Below, piece by piece: positions 43,511 to 55,298 of a stretch of 64,000 nt of DNA (positions within the stretch are counted from its first letter, which is position 1; the number at the start of each line of letters is the position of its first letter). A model generated the notes under the pieces. The model did not search any database. It saw only the letters and a list, made by a program, of their open reading frames with translations, and was not told the DNA's origin. The DNA is from Psococerastis gibbosa (lineage: Eukaryota; Arthropoda; Insecta; Psocodea; Psocidae): the NCBI GenBank assembly GCA_963971405.1, contig OZ020492.1, forward strand, positions 18,568,204 to 18,632,203, read 5' to 3'. The position numbers and the translations under genes were made by a program.

Positions 43511-44279
43511 AAACGATTGCAATCGACACATTCTATTTTTTTATTTTTTTATATTATTATTATTATTTTTTTATAAAAAGATTAAAGCCCTATTTTTGTT
43601 TACTACATTTTTTTCTACTGCGTGCTGTCAATTGCATGAAAATTGCATATTTATAAATGAAAATAATAATATAAATGTACTATAATTATATTGTATAATA
43701 TATTTCCCTACCGTTTACAAAAAAAAAAAAAAAAAATATTTTCTTCAATTTGCTACATTTCTTGTGTGTGACTTAATTACAGGGAGCGTCATATGTCAAT
43801 AATTGTATATTGATAGTTTATGAGATATGTAGTTCACATTAGTTAAGATGGGTTCTGTTAGTAGTTATGTTAGTTATGTATGTATGTGTAATGGATTAGG
43901 GAGTACGTGTTTTAATTTATCCCGGCTTCTCACTGCCTGTGAGACATATGTGCAGGGGTGTACGTTGGGGGAGGGGGATCCTAAAAAGGATAGAAGGTCC
44001 ACCTAAAGCTTTGGGAATCAAATATAAATTTATTCTTTATTCTTATTAGGGGTAGGCTAAAAGCTATAGACTCCATTAAAATAAGATTTAACTGAAAAAA
44101 TTAAAACTAACAGAGCATTCAGGTTCTAGGTAGTCTACGCTGCATTTCCTGAACATGTTTGGAGGGTATGCAAAGCAGACGTTATTTTGCGTGACTCCAC
44201 TAAGTTGATTAACTGCAATAAGTCACACAGAATTTATTTATTAATTAATAATGCCTCATATCCGAGCTTGGTGAAGGCG

Positions 44280-44440
44280 CCCCCGCCTGTTAAATTGTGT
44301 CAATAGTAAGCTTGTCCCAGCTTGTCGATTATCGCTAGTAGCCCGTGTAGGCTGACACCGAGGATGTGAGTTAGTTTGCCAACGGCCAATATTCACGTGG
44401 AAAAAATACCAATTATAACCGTAAATCCTTGGGACGTTGG
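44280..44440 (-). repeat. Dispersed repeat (family I), copy 6
   Basis: On the minus strand GGCCGTTGGCAAACTAACTC, then CGGTGTCAGCCTACACGGGC, then AGCTTACTATTGACACAATT. Confidence 0.65.
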
Positions 44441-44584
44441 GTTTCGGGCAATTTTCAATAGACCGCGACAATTTGACATATAATAAAAAATTTATATGAA
44501 AGCCAGTTATCAGTTGTAGTTCGCCCGTTGTAAAAATATCGACAATTTTCCCTATAGTTATATTGCAGTAGCCTATATGCAGTA

Positions 44585-44745
44585 TTGCATGGTATATATA
44601 ACACTGACTATAAATTAACATTGGTTCAAGGGGTAACCTTCTCGTTATAACCGAAATTAGTGGTTAAGACCACGACGTAGGCGTAGATCGTGGGTTTAAA
44701 TCCCGCCAAGTCCAGTTTTTTCTATATCCACTAATTTCGGTTACT
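44585..44745. mobile_element. Palindromic repeat with tRNA-like core (family C), copy 4
   Basis: The left arm (TATATAACACTGACTATAAA, then GTTATAACCGAAATTAG) is the reverse of the right tail seen in copies 1 and 2. The centre GTGGTTAAGACCACGACG with GATCGTGGGTTTAAATCCCG is tRNA-like, and CTAATTTCGGTT closes the palindrome. Confidence 0.6.
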
Positions 44746-46074
44746 CTTTTTTCTTCCCAAAATTTTCCATAAAAAATTTCTTTTAAAAAACAAAAAATTG
44801 AGTGAGAAAGTAGCTTAAGGAGTTTTGCTACATAAATCATACCCGAATTAAATAGGCAACAGGGGAAAAGTTTTGAAGAAATTTTTATAATTACACTAAT
44901 ACGGTATTCATTGTATTCATCATTGTTATTTCCATTATGAACTCAAGGCTCGAGCCGTATATCTTCATAAGCCCTCCAGGTACTATGCGGTGCATACCTA
45001 ACCAGAGGAAATCTTATTATATTACTATAAAGAAGTTAAATAGAATTTTCGAAGAGGGAAAATGATAAGGTGAAGAGAAATTTTAAATTCATGGGAACGC
45101 CACAAGGCATTTTTTGGTCTTTTATCTGTGCTATGTGTCAACACGAATTATGTGGAGAAGATTAATACAACGGCTGGGAAATAAAAGGAAAATTTACCTC
45201 TTTGAAAGGTTAACTTTTAATTTTTCAGCAGTGGTGCTTCTGTAAGTTCTGAAAAAATGAACTGGATAGGTTGCAATAATTAAAGGATTGCAAAAAATAA
45301 ATGGAAAGTTTTGTAATTTTTCAGTTCTGTATCGTTTAGAGAAGTAGTCCCTATTTATGGCGGGAAAGGGACCAATAAGCCTTTTTTCTCAATACCTATT
45401 ACCCGCTGGTCAAGTGCAAATATTAATTATACATACGGATACCGGTATACAATGTATGCAGGGTCTAAGTATCTGTCGCTTCCCCCCCCCCCCCTTATTG
45501 ATAATGTCAATATTGGTTTTTAACCTCATACTCGATGCGCACTCTATAATTTACTTTATCTCTGTGATAAGATTGACAACTACACAAGACAATGCCGACA
45601 TTAATGGCAATCAGGTGGACTTTCAGCTTCGTAGTGGCCGTTTTCATAATTAGAAATTATTTAATAAACTTCTATTTTTGTGAGCCCCACACCAAAATTA
45701 ATATTTATTCACAAAATGTTGCCGCCCCAGTTAATATTGGTCGCAGAGGAATGAATTAAAATTTGACTGAAAGCACGTATTATTATTATCTACGATAATA
45801 GTAATCAACACTTTATACGACAAATCAACGATTTCAAGATGGCGTCCAGTCAAAGTAAAAATAATTAAAAAAGTAAAAGTTCATAGTCGTCATTGTATGG
45901 AACGCAAGTGTTTTGTGATATTGTGGTCGGGAAAATAATGAAGTATATTTTTTTGACGTGACAGCGTCTAATCAATCGATGAGCGCTGGCTGGAATACTA
46001 GGTGCATGTAAGAAAAGTGTGACGTCATGCGTGATGTTCGTGGGTGATGTTGGTGAATGATGTTCATCCGTAAC
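44746..46074. other. Intergenic stretch without recognised features
   Basis: AT-rich. A C-tract is at about 45482. No gene-like frame was accepted. Confidence 0.4.
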
Positions 46075-46900
46075 GCGGGTTTAAAGCAGATGTAGAAGGT
46101 CTATCTCAATTTAAATTACACCCATGTCTTCGTCTCTTCTTCTCCTTTCAGGCCATGCTATATTTGTTGTGATAGCGCAAGGGGGTTGTCTTTGGGGGTG
46201 TGAAACGTGAGGAGGTGCGCTCAAATTTGGCCCGAATTTTTCGGCCACGTTTTTGGGGGTGCTAATATAAATTTGAAAGCTTGAAACTACTTTAGTTCTT
46301 TTCCACCTTTCTTACTCTTTCTAGACATATATTCAGTTTTACTATCCGTCTCTTCGTTCAGGCTCAGGTGAGTTGGTAAGCCATCACTGTTTCGGCGGAA
46401 AACAGGTTCAAAGGGTACTTCTGAATTTTCATGCATAGAGTAAAAACTTCCCACAGCCTGCAATTTTCAACCGAAATGAATTTTTATTGTCTCATTAGAA
46501 GAAGTATGAATTAAGGCTTCAAACGAGTATAAATACATATTTTCAAATTCACCCCTTTTCCCCTTAAACACGAGTGGAACACAAAATTTGTAAAAAAAAA
46601 ATGACGCATTTCCAGCAATCCCATTTGAATTGAATGGGCGGGTTTAAAGAAATTTTTTGGGCTGATGTGAAGGACCTATCTTAATTTAAATTATACCCAT
46701 GTCTTCGTTTATTCATCCTCTTTTAGGCCATGCTATATTTGTGGTTATCAAGCAAGGGGTTTGGCTTTGGGGGTCTCAAACGTCAGGGGGTGCGCACGAT
46801 TTTCAACAAAAATAGGCTTCTTTCGGCCGCGTTATTATCTATATAAAAAATTCAATCTACTTAAGGGCTTTTATGGATTTTCCACATTTCTTTCTATTTC
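46075..46900. repeat. Diverged direct duplication, offset about 563 bp
   Basis: Segments from about 46075 and 46638 share GCGGGTTTAAAG, AATTTAAATTA(C/T)ACCCATG, TCTTCGT, AGGCCATGCTATATTTGT and TTTGGGGGT with GGTGCGC, then CGGCC. The class is not recognised. Confidence 0.65.
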
Positions 46901-47543
46901 CAGTTATATATTATTTAAGATAATTACTAGTAGTAATTATTATTATTATTAGTAGTAGTTAATTAAGTTTGATTTAATTTAGGCGTTGTCACGTTAAACT
47001 ATTGTCCGTAAACCGACTTTACAACCGACTTACAGACAACCAATTTTTTTTTCTTACATACAGTATATAGCGTAGGTAGCGTAGAGGAAAAGCAGGGTCT
47101 GCGGAATCTCCCTACCCCTGATCATCCTGAGCCGAAAGGGATTTTTTTTTTAATTTACTGTACATTTAATGCCAAATAACCAAGCAATAGAAATTTCAAA
47201 CTGTTATCCTTCTACATCTATTATTGACGGTTTTAACGACCATTTAAATTTTGTATGCAAATTAAATAAGACGAGCTTTAAGATGAGCTTTATTAAATTT
47301 CTGTTGCACGTAGAAAATGTTTTTCCCTTGCGAAATTCTGGAAAGTTTGTAAAGCGTATCCTAGTGGTTAAAGAATGGTAAGTCGGTCAAAATTGGCTGT
47401 TTTTCTCCGCTTTCGGAGTGGAACTATTGGGTTTGAAAAACATTTTACAAGAAGTTTAACTTCGAGATGTTATTGAGGTGTAATTATTTTAAATGAAACT
47501 TGCTTTTAAACTTCTTCAACGTTTCAAAGTGAGAACTTCCTTT
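46901..47543. other. Intergenic stretch, no confident gene
   Basis: A 70-codon open frame at 47169-47381 shows no recognisable similarity. Confidence 0.35.
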
Positions 47544-47728
47544 CAAGGGTGGATCCAGCGGAAAATTTAGGGGGGGGGGGGGTTACAAGTTTTTGTACGT
47601 TTAAAATGTAATTTTTTGTTGAAAAATTGAGTTGTATTCAATTTTTTTTTAAATAGTTATCTTATGAATTTACTCTTTTAGGAGGGGGGTCATGACCCCC
47701 CCCCCCCCCCCCCGTGGATCCGCCATTG
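47544..47728. mobile_element. hAT-like MITE (family F)
   Basis: The 8-bp duplication CTTCCTTT/CTACCTTT (7 of 8) flanks ends CAAGGGTGGATCCAGCGG and, from the right, CAATGGCGGATCCACGGG. A G-tract on the left and a C-tract on the right lie just inside. Confidence 0.75.
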
Positions 47729-47848
47729 CTACCTTTGGCGCACATTGCACTTGTCTTGCTAACCCGCGAGGCGAAAGGCGTCTGCTGAATAAAAGTTTCA
47801 GCTGTACTATTCATTAACTATAAATTTTAAATATACTTAGATTGCCTC

Positions 47849-48139
47849 ATAACTGGCCGCCATACCAAGTAGAATCCAGTGGACCAGAGCAGGTTCAAAG
47901 CTGCAGATAACTTGGTCGTGTGCACAGTGCCGGTAGGGAAACATGGTAGGACTTGTCCTGGTCACCTCCGAACTCATCGTGTGACTTCACTGTGTTTCCC
48001 AAGTGGTTCGGAATCCACTATAATCAGGAGGTCCACTGCACTGTCCTATGGGCTGGCGTAGGACAGTCCAGTCGGGTTCGCTCTATGGGCCCAAATATGA
48101 GGCCTAAGTCGTTATTAACCCCACGAACACTACTACTAC
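47849..48139 (+). mobile_element. SINE (family K), full-length copy with target duplication
   Basis: A perfect 11-bp duplication TAGATTGCCTC flanks it (47838-47848 and 48140-48150). The body runs from ATAACTGGCCGCCATACCAA through GTGCACAGTGCCGGTAGGGA and CAAGTGGTTCGGAATCCACT to a tail of CTA units. This defines the unit length as about 291 bp for this family. Confidence 0.85.
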
Positions 48140-48307
48140 TAGATTGCCTCTTCCGCCTAAGTCTATTTAATAATAAAAAATGACAACACTTTATTAAGTA
48201 ACTCGCAAATCTGCTTAGTTGCGATAGATAGTTGTGTAGCTGTGCTAATCCTGTCTTCTTCTTATTTAAATGCCTCCTCTATTTGGCGATATACCATCAT
48301 CATGAGG

Positions 48308-48800
48308 CTACTGTTCTACTGTTCTAAAAAGGGAAGCCGTGTTCTTGCCAAACCACTGCCTCAGATTTTTCAACCAGGATGTTCCTCTTTTCCCCGGAGC
48401 CCTAAGTCTTTCCATCTTCCCTTGGATTATTATGTGCAGAAGGTGATAATTCCTGTCTCCTGAGGGAGATAGGCCTCGAGAAAGTGATGTAGAAGTGATG
48501 TAGATACTTTGTTGTAGGGGGCACAATAGGCCAATAGGCTTAAGGGCACACAGGTAACACCTGTACCCCAATTTTTTAAAAAAAAAAGTGATAATTTTCG
48601 TTCCTCTTCACATGGTCAACATATATATTAGTTTCCGTTTCTTAGCAGTCAGCAGCAACTCGGCTTCTGTATCTCTGCTATCAATATTTATATGAATTTG
48701 TAAGTACAGTACCAACTTCCTACAAGAACTTGGTCTCAACAGAGTGCTAACCAAGTGTAATATTCCTATTTGAAGTGTGACATAGATGTATTCCACGAAT
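48308..48800 (-). mobile_element. LINE (family B) C-terminal fragment, interrupted by another LINE
   Basis: Minus-strand translation gives DTEAELLLTAKKRKL upstream (about 48600-48670), then NYHLLHIIIQGKME and WLKNLRQWFGKNTASLFRT (48308-48450). The two parts are separated by the 136-bp family A LINE end at 48452-48587. The parts adjoin cleanly once that insert and one copy of its 9-bp duplication are set aside. Confidence 0.85.
48452..48587 (+). mobile_element. Severely 5'-truncated LINE (family A) 3' end
   Basis: A perfect 9-bp duplication GTGATAATT flanks it (48443-48451 and 48588-48596). The sequence GATGTAGAAGTGATGTAGAT, then GGCACAATAGGCC and CACACAGGTAACACCTGTAC, is the 3' end of the copy at 4379-5211, and it ends in a poly-A run. 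Confidence 0.9.
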
Positions 48801-49559
48801 CAGTAAATAGCATTAGGAGGAAAGCTTTACAACATGCGTTATAATACCCTATGTACCGTTATTATTCCACTTGCAGCAACTTTGTCGAAATTGGAGTGTT
48901 TCCGTTTATTATAATATTTATTTATTTATTTATTTATTTATAATTGTCGCGAATAAATTTACATTCGCAGGGGTTTATTAAGAATGATTTTTCCTTATTC
49001 CTCGATGAGTTTAAAATTAAAAAAATGAAACACCTGGTTCCAAAAATGTTTAACATTATCTAATTGCAAATGAAAGCCGTGTGATGGCATAGTGACTGGT
49101 TCCAAGCAAAACCACTTAAAGATGTTCTAAATTCTCCGTGATACACATGTATACATATAAACATGAATGAGAATCGGTTTAAATTACGCCAGAAACTAAA
49201 GCAAACGTAAGTAAATTAATGAGCAAATACAATTTAGGAAAAGGGTGAATTGGATGGGAAAGGGGAAGAGTAAGGAAACTGGGGGGAATTTTGTCGAGAT
49301 CAGCACAACTTCTCCCTTCTGTTCCGCCTACAAAATTGATAACCTTTACCTTTGAGAATGTGAAGGTACCATACATTACAGACATCTCTGCGTCACGATG
49401 GGATAATTTTTCCGCACTTGTAATGAGGAGTTTTTAACCCTTTTCATCGTCATTCTGGGGCGTAGTTTCTATTTCTTTAAGAGGATATACTACGTAAAAA
49501 ATTGGCACCACAAAATTAAATGTTTTTAATTTTTATTTCATTAACTTATTTATTAAAAA
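48801..49559. other. Intergenic stretch without recognised features
   Basis: Contains TTTA tetranucleotide repeats (about 48917-48942). Nothing gene-like was accepted. Confidence 0.4.
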
Positions 49560-49800
49560 TTAGCCTAATTTAAGTTGTTCAATCATATCATCATATATTC
49601 GGTTATTTTTAATTTTCGGTTTTTCCTAAAATCCGAGATTAGGCGAAATTTTAGTCCCCACTGGTATTTATGGAAGAACTCATGTAGTTCTAAGAACACA
49701 AGTACCGAAAATGTAGAATTTCCTATTATATGATGTCTGAAGTAGTCTTCTACAACTTGCATGAGCCAAATCTTTAATAAATTGCTTTATTAATTAAATA
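49560..49800. mobile_element. Palindromic AT-rich element (family P), copy 2
   Basis: AAGTTGTTCAATCATATCAT with GGTTATTTTTAATTTTCGG on the left is mirrored by CCTATTATATGATGTCTGAA, GTAGTCTTCTACAACTTGCA and GAGCCAAATCTTTAATAAAT on the right. Confidence 0.55.
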
Positions 49801-49904
49801 AATAATAAAAACAACAAATTTGGGGTGCTCATTTTCCACGTAGTATGTCCTCTTAACACACAATTATATTTTTCAGAGAGTGATATCTGTGCCTGGTCAT
49901 GCTT

Positions 49905-50035
49905 TCGCCTGTAACATTGCGTCAATAGTAAGCTTGCCTCAGACTGCCTATGAACGCTTGTAGGTTGACATTGAGGACTTATACCAGTATGCCAATGGCC
50001 AAAAATTAATACGAAACTATAGAAAAAACTGGTAT
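49905..50035 (-). repeat. Dispersed repeat (family I), partial copy 7
   Basis: On the minus strand TTTTGGCCATTGGCATACTG, then AATGTCAACCTACAAGCG. Confidence 0.6.
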
Positions 50036-51042
50036 GAGTGAATAAATAACATCGTCTCCTTTTCAACTTTGTAACATTTTGAATACATATTTAAAATAAA
50101 TAATTTATTCAGTACGGTATAACAGCCAAAGAAATTATTACATAGCTATTAGTTAATTTCCCAAATAAAGCATCCTATATTTTATTGAACATACGTACAT
50201 TATATGAGATGTTCTAGTCAGTAGCATGTATGCAGTTGCAGATAACAAAATGTTGAAGGGAAATAATGACAATAAAAAAAATTAGTAAAAAATCCACCAA
50301 AAATAATGTTCAATTTTTTCAATTTTAATACGAATCCTGCAAGTTTTTGCTTTGGCTCTATTTTTATTTCATTCTTTGACTAATGAAGCTCAAAATTGAG
50401 AATGAAACATCTTCTTTGATCCTTGATGGGGAAAGGGAAATTTTGATTGTATCTTCGAAATATATCAGTAGGCTTTATATATTTTTTAATAAACGCTAAA
50501 AGGGGAATTCGAGCAAATATAAATATAACATACCAGCCTCGTAGTCTAATAAATGAATTAATGACTAGACTAGACTATAATTAAAACGTCATACACAATG
50601 AATATGATTGAATAAAAATACCTTCTGAGGGCAATAGTTATTTATCTAGCAACATATTTTTCAAAATTTACAAAACTTGTCAATTTGAATTCGTCGGAAT
50701 GCTGAAGCTCCATCAAATGCGAAGTTATAATTATTTTCTTAAGGTAAAATCCACCAAATAGTATATTTCCTTTCCAATACCCGGTAGAAAATTCAACTTG
50801 CCTAGTGATTCCGAGTAATGGTAAATACCATCAAGATCCAATCTCGGCTGAAGAAAGATTCAATTACAGCTCTCTATAAGAAATTATTTATGTGAAATTA
50901 TTATAGTCAAGAATTATTGACATCGGCTGATTTTTGAAAATTTTAACGATCTTAAATCCCCCACCCCCACTCTATTATTTTTGTACAAAGACGAATTTCT
51001 CTAAGCCCGTAAAGTAAGTTACATTCCTCTACATTTTAATAA
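50036..51042. other. Intergenic stretch without recognised features
   Basis: AT-rich with no open frame of note. Confidence 0.4.
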
Positions 51043-51115
51043 AAATCTGGACTTGGTGGGGCTTGAACCCATGATCCACAAGATGTAACACGACGCCCGT
51101 GTAAGGCATAGTATG
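51043..51115. repeat. Family C tRNA-like fragment
   Basis: TGGACTTGGTGGGGCTTGAACCCATGATC-like sequence (B-box on the minus strand) followed by a GACGCCCGTGTAAGGC segment. A similar fragment is at 56400-56450. Neither folds as an intact tRNA by eye. Confidence 0.45.
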
Positions 51116-51236
51116 TAACCGCCACAATTTTTGCAGGCGTGAAAAACTTACATGGTATGAGACCAATTAGTATTATTGGTGGCCATACAATACTTATCAA
51201 AATGCGGAGGAATATTTCATCTTCTACTTTAAGCGA

Positions 51237-51395
51237 CTTCGGTGGCAAGGTGGTAGCGTGCTAGTACTTGTGCGAGTATCTACACACCTTGCGCTCGGAG
51301 ACGTGTCGCAACTCGACACAAGAACCTATTAGGTGACTTAGTGAGGCGATTGAAGAGGTTAATCGGATACATTCATTGAATTGTTTTTAACCTTT
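51237..51395 (+). mobile_element. SINE-like repeat (family J), copy 3
   Basis: CGGTGGCAAGGTGGTAGCGT, then CTCGGAGACGTGTCGCAACT and GATTGAAGAGGTTAATCGGA, ending in CATTGAATTG. A possible tRNA-like A-box lies near the start. Confidence 0.6.
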
Positions 51396-53339
51396 AACCT
51401 TTTTCTTAAATAACTAAATAAATAATTAAATAAACATTTTAATTATGTCTCGAAGATTGCTTGAAACTGAAATCAGAACAAATGTCAGTTGTTTCCTGCA
51501 CGCTCTTAGTTTTACAATACTTCTTCTTCTTCCTCCTTTTTTCTTCAGCCAACGCCCGTCCTTGGCTGGTAGGCCATTTGACGCTGTGCCGCATAGTAAA
51601 GCTGGGCCAATCTCTCCGGTAGAATACGAATTATTATTTTAAATTAAATTAAGCTAACTGTGGATTTTTGTTTTGTTGACCATAGGCCATTTTTTTATAA
51701 ATACATTTAGAATAAGATTATTTAAACTAAGTTAACTGTTTTTTTTTACTATGCACTGTATTTTGGAAATTTTATTGTTCTTTTTTAGACCTGGGTTAGG
51801 CAGAAAAAGACTTTCTAATCTATAGTCTCCCCCCGTAAATATAGGACATTTCTTATTATTATTATTAAGATCAAAATTTTGGGAAGAATTTGACCGATTA
51901 CCGTATATCACATCAGAACTCGGATAGGTACCTAATACCGAATTCTGAATATTCCCCATTTCATTCATTTTTACACCCCCGGGATTAATTTATGCTGAAC
52001 ACATTCTTTGACTGAAGCATTTTTACCATTACTGAGTGAAATGAAGGGGAAAAAAAGGGAGAAGGGAGATTGAAAAGGGTGGGAAGGGGTTCAAATGTCA
52101 TTTTTCTCAGAAATTGTAATGACTCTACCGCGTCAGTATGCTCCCTTGTTAGCTTACTAAAATGTCCCAATATCAATTTCCCATCAATTTCCGAGATCCA
52201 AGGGTATCAGAGCTTAAAAATGAGCTGGATAGGTGGCAAAGGAGATATTTTACTTTTAAAGTTTTTCAGCTTGTAATTATTGGTAAAAGTCATTGAAATG
52301 CATATTAGGCATGCTTACCTTCTAGTGCTTCTTGTTCTCACTCTTCCTCTTTTTCTCTTCTATTAGTGTTACACCTCGGGTGGGCTTTGGTCTTTCGTAC
52401 CACCTCTCTCTCTCCGACCTAAATATTTCTAATAGCTATGGAGCTAAATTAAATACCCTGAAAAACATAACGCTCCATGATTAGCTAACCGGTTTAACTG
52501 CAAAAAATAATTTTTTTTATTTCCCCCCCCCCTCTTTTCTTACGACCAATCTGCAAACCTTCTAGAACACATTGTAACTATTGCCATCTGTCAGAAAAAT
52601 GAGCGGGTTTGCGCAGAAGACAGACATTGTGCCCAATAAGTCAGTCTCCGTTCAATAATCGATCAACAAGTTGTCTCTCTTGAGTAGGTCAAAGCGTTCT
52701 AATGCCCCATAAAACTGCCAAATCTATGCCTTTTCTGACTGCATTGACGGTCAAGGCGATAGGACTGCCAGATCTACGCCGCTTTTGCGGTCAATCTGTC
52801 CTAACTGCTTTAAAAATGTAATTAAAGGGAAACCGTGAAGTTTAAGGCAAAAATGAAAAATTAACATATTTGGCTGAAGTGTAGGAGATAACAAATTAAA
52901 ACCACCGGAAAAAACTTTGGACCGTTTTCCTGAAAAGTTACCATTTTGCAGTTAGAACAGTTGGTAAATCAAAGAGCGATATTATAATAATCGAGAAAAA
53001 AAACATCGAACAACGAACTCCCCCACTCCTGCGACAAAAATTACAGAATTAACTGCGCCAGACTGGGCTCAGTAATCGAGCCGACATTATTATATTATCC
53101 AATTCGGTAACGACTCTAAACGCGACAATGAAGCTCAGGAAGTGAAGAACAATACACAGCGAGGTCTTGGACAAGTGAGCCAGAGTCGCGGCACTCGGTA
53201 ATAGTATTGAGAGTGAAAGTGGTAGGCTATACAGTGAAACCCCTTTCACTATTACTTCGCCTATCAAACCACGTGCCTCACAACGCCATGCGGTATCATC
53301 ACCAACCGGATTTATTAACATTTTGTTTACCATAGTGTT
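51396..53339. other. Intergenic stretch without recognised features
   Basis: Short open frames occur (for example 53049-53333 minus) but none has recognised similarity or splice support. A C-tract lies at about 52523. Confidence 0.35.
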
Positions 53340-54000
53340 TATCGACTCATCACTTCAAAGCAGCTTCGTTACATCGTTGTTCTTTGTAATACACTCTCAA
53401 GTCTCAATTACATATTTATTCATGCTTATCTCAGTGTCATTCTTTCATTGTCTTGTCAATTGTCATATTAATAGTAAGCCACATATTGTTAAGTATTAAC
53501 TCATTCTTTATTGATTCGTCACTCGAAGTTTCATTATTATTATTATTTCGTTACTACTTGTAATACAGTCTCAATTACATATTATGTATTCATGTTTATC
53601 TCATTGTCATTTTTTCATTGTCTTCTCATATTAATAGCCAATAGGAAGCTACATATCGTTTAGTATTAGCTCATTGTTTATTGATTCATCACTAGAAGTT
53701 TCATTATTATTATTTTTTTTCGTTATTGCTTGTAGCCTAATACAGTTTCAATAGTAAATTTATTCATGTTGATCTCAGTGTCATTTTGTCATTGTCTTGT
53801 CATAATTATAGTAAGCTAAAAGTTGTTTGGTATTAGTTCATTGCTTATTGATTCATCACTCGAAGTTTCATTATTATTATTATCTCGTTATTATTTGTAA
53901 TACAATCTCAATTACGTTTATTAACGTTTTTCTCAGTACTATTTTTATTTCATATAAATGGTATAAGTTACTATGTACCTGTTGGATTGCTCCAATGTTT
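53340..54000. repeat. Tandem repeat, about 169-bp unit, nearly four copies
   Basis: The marker GATTCATCACT (with variants) occurs at about 53343, 53513, 53683 and 53850. Each is followed by GAAGTTTCATTATTATTATT, then TAATACA-TCTCAATTAC, TTTATCTCA-TGTCATT and GTCTTGTCATATTAATAG. Further degenerate traces run to about 54140. The array ends about 250 bases upstream of the small secreted-protein gene's TATA box. Confidence 0.85.
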
Positions 54001-54259
54001 ATTCACCCATCATTGGACAGGATATTTAATGATATAAGTAAAATAATGACGTTATTGTTTATTTTAATGTAATTTTTATTTTTATACTACTATATTAATA
54101 GTAGGCTGTAAGTGAGTAGGCTGTGAGTGAGTTAATGTTTATTGATGTAGATTTCTATCGTATACAGGAAAGATGGGCCATTTATTCCCGCCAAGGATAT
54201 TTTTTTTAATTTCTGGTGACCAATTTTTTTTTTTAGATAATTGACACGCTTTCTTTCAA

Positions 54260-54330
54260 CCAATCAGAGTACGCCTTGTATCCACGACAAGATTTGCTGT
54301 TTGAATGTGTGCAAGGCGTGCTCTGATTGG
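54260..54330. promoter_or_regulatory. Inverted pair of CCAAT-box sequences
   Basis: CCAATCAGAGTACGCCTTG (54260-54278) is repeated in inverted form with one mismatch at 54312-54330 (CAAGGCGTGCTCTGATTGG). It lies 50-150 bases upstream of a TATA box and first coding exon. It could be paired NF-Y-type sites or the arms of a small palindromic element. Confidence 0.4.
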
Positions 54331-54380
54331 TCAAAAATACGTGGCAGGTGGCACAAGATATTCCAATAATTTCCTTGGGC

Positions 54381-54413
54381 TATATAGGACTTTGAGAGGT
54401 TAAATTGCCTCCA
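54381..54413 (+). promoter_or_regulatory. TATA box and initiator of the small secreted-protein gene
   Basis: GGGCTATATAGGAC places TATATA at 54381-54386. About 30 bases later CTCCATTG (A at 54413) fits an initiator. This gives a 5' untranslated leader of about 46 bases before the ATG at 54459. Confidence 0.5.
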
Positions 54414-54458
54414 TTGATATAATTTTTTGTTTTCATTTTTAGGGGGTCGCAGTAGACG

Positions 54459-54570
54459 ATGAATAGGTGGAGTTGTTTCGTCATAGTTTATACGTCACTT
54501 CTCTGCCACACAAGTACCAATTTGTTACCGAAGGTATCTCTGCAAGATACAGATATCATGAACTATGCAG
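54459..54570 (+). CDS. Small secreted acidic protein, first coding exon (residues 1-38)
   Basis: ATG at 54459 opens MNRWSCFVIVYTSLLCHTST, a convincing signal peptide with cleavage expected around residues 17-21, followed by NLLPKVSLQDTDIMNYA. The donor GCAG|GTATGT at 54570/54571 leaves phase 1. An alternative reading is that an acceptor (TTTTCATTTTTAG, ends 54442) precedes it, making this the second exon; the TATA box upstream favours a first exon. The product is not recognised. With exon 2 it is an acidic secreted chain with no cysteines after the signal peptide, perhaps a peptide-hormone precursor or a propeptide. No dibasic cleavage site occurs in exons 1-2. Confidence 0.65.
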
Positions 54571-55298
54571 GTATGTTTGGGAACACTTAATTACCTAGGT
54601 CAACTGAATCACCATTAGTAAAAATAATAAAACATTATGCGGTTTAAGGAGCAAGGTGAGACAGTTAAAAGCACTAGAGCGTTGTTAAAGCATTATAATT
54701 AAATTAAATTTCAAAAACTTTCAAAATTAGCATGTACTGCTAGCGGAAAAGAACCGGTACGAGTGAAGTCGTACATGTTTCTGCGCAAGGGGCATTAAGG
54801 TTTTAATATAATTTTATAATATTATATCAATAATTTTTATAATATCTAAATAATACATAAATAAATAATTAATAAATATTCCTTTATTAAGACATTTAAT
54901 ATAACCAAACACCTTATGTAAAATTGCGTCATGAGAAACAGAACAAAAAAAAAAAAATTGCCACCTTACAATTTACAACTAGGCCTAAGCACAACTAAAT
55001 ATTGAAGTACAATACGGAACAACTATCTACTCGGATTTTGGAACAATGAACTGTAAATTGTTTTTTACTTCGTCAATGGGGTAAACCCATAATAATAATT
55101 ATAATATTATATTAATATTTTATTATTATAATTATAATAATAATTAATGCAATTTACAAATTAAATTACAATTTAACTGAAGAAAAAAGTAAAATATTAA
55201 AAAAATTAAAACTAACTGACCATTTAAACACCATTTATACACCATATACACCCATAAAGTAGTTAGAAATAATTGACTATAATGTTTTTATTTTCAAC

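Noticed and set aside
53340-54000. CRISPR-like array
   Set aside because: The units are long (about 169 bp), continuous and without unique spacers, and the surrounding genome is eukaryotic.
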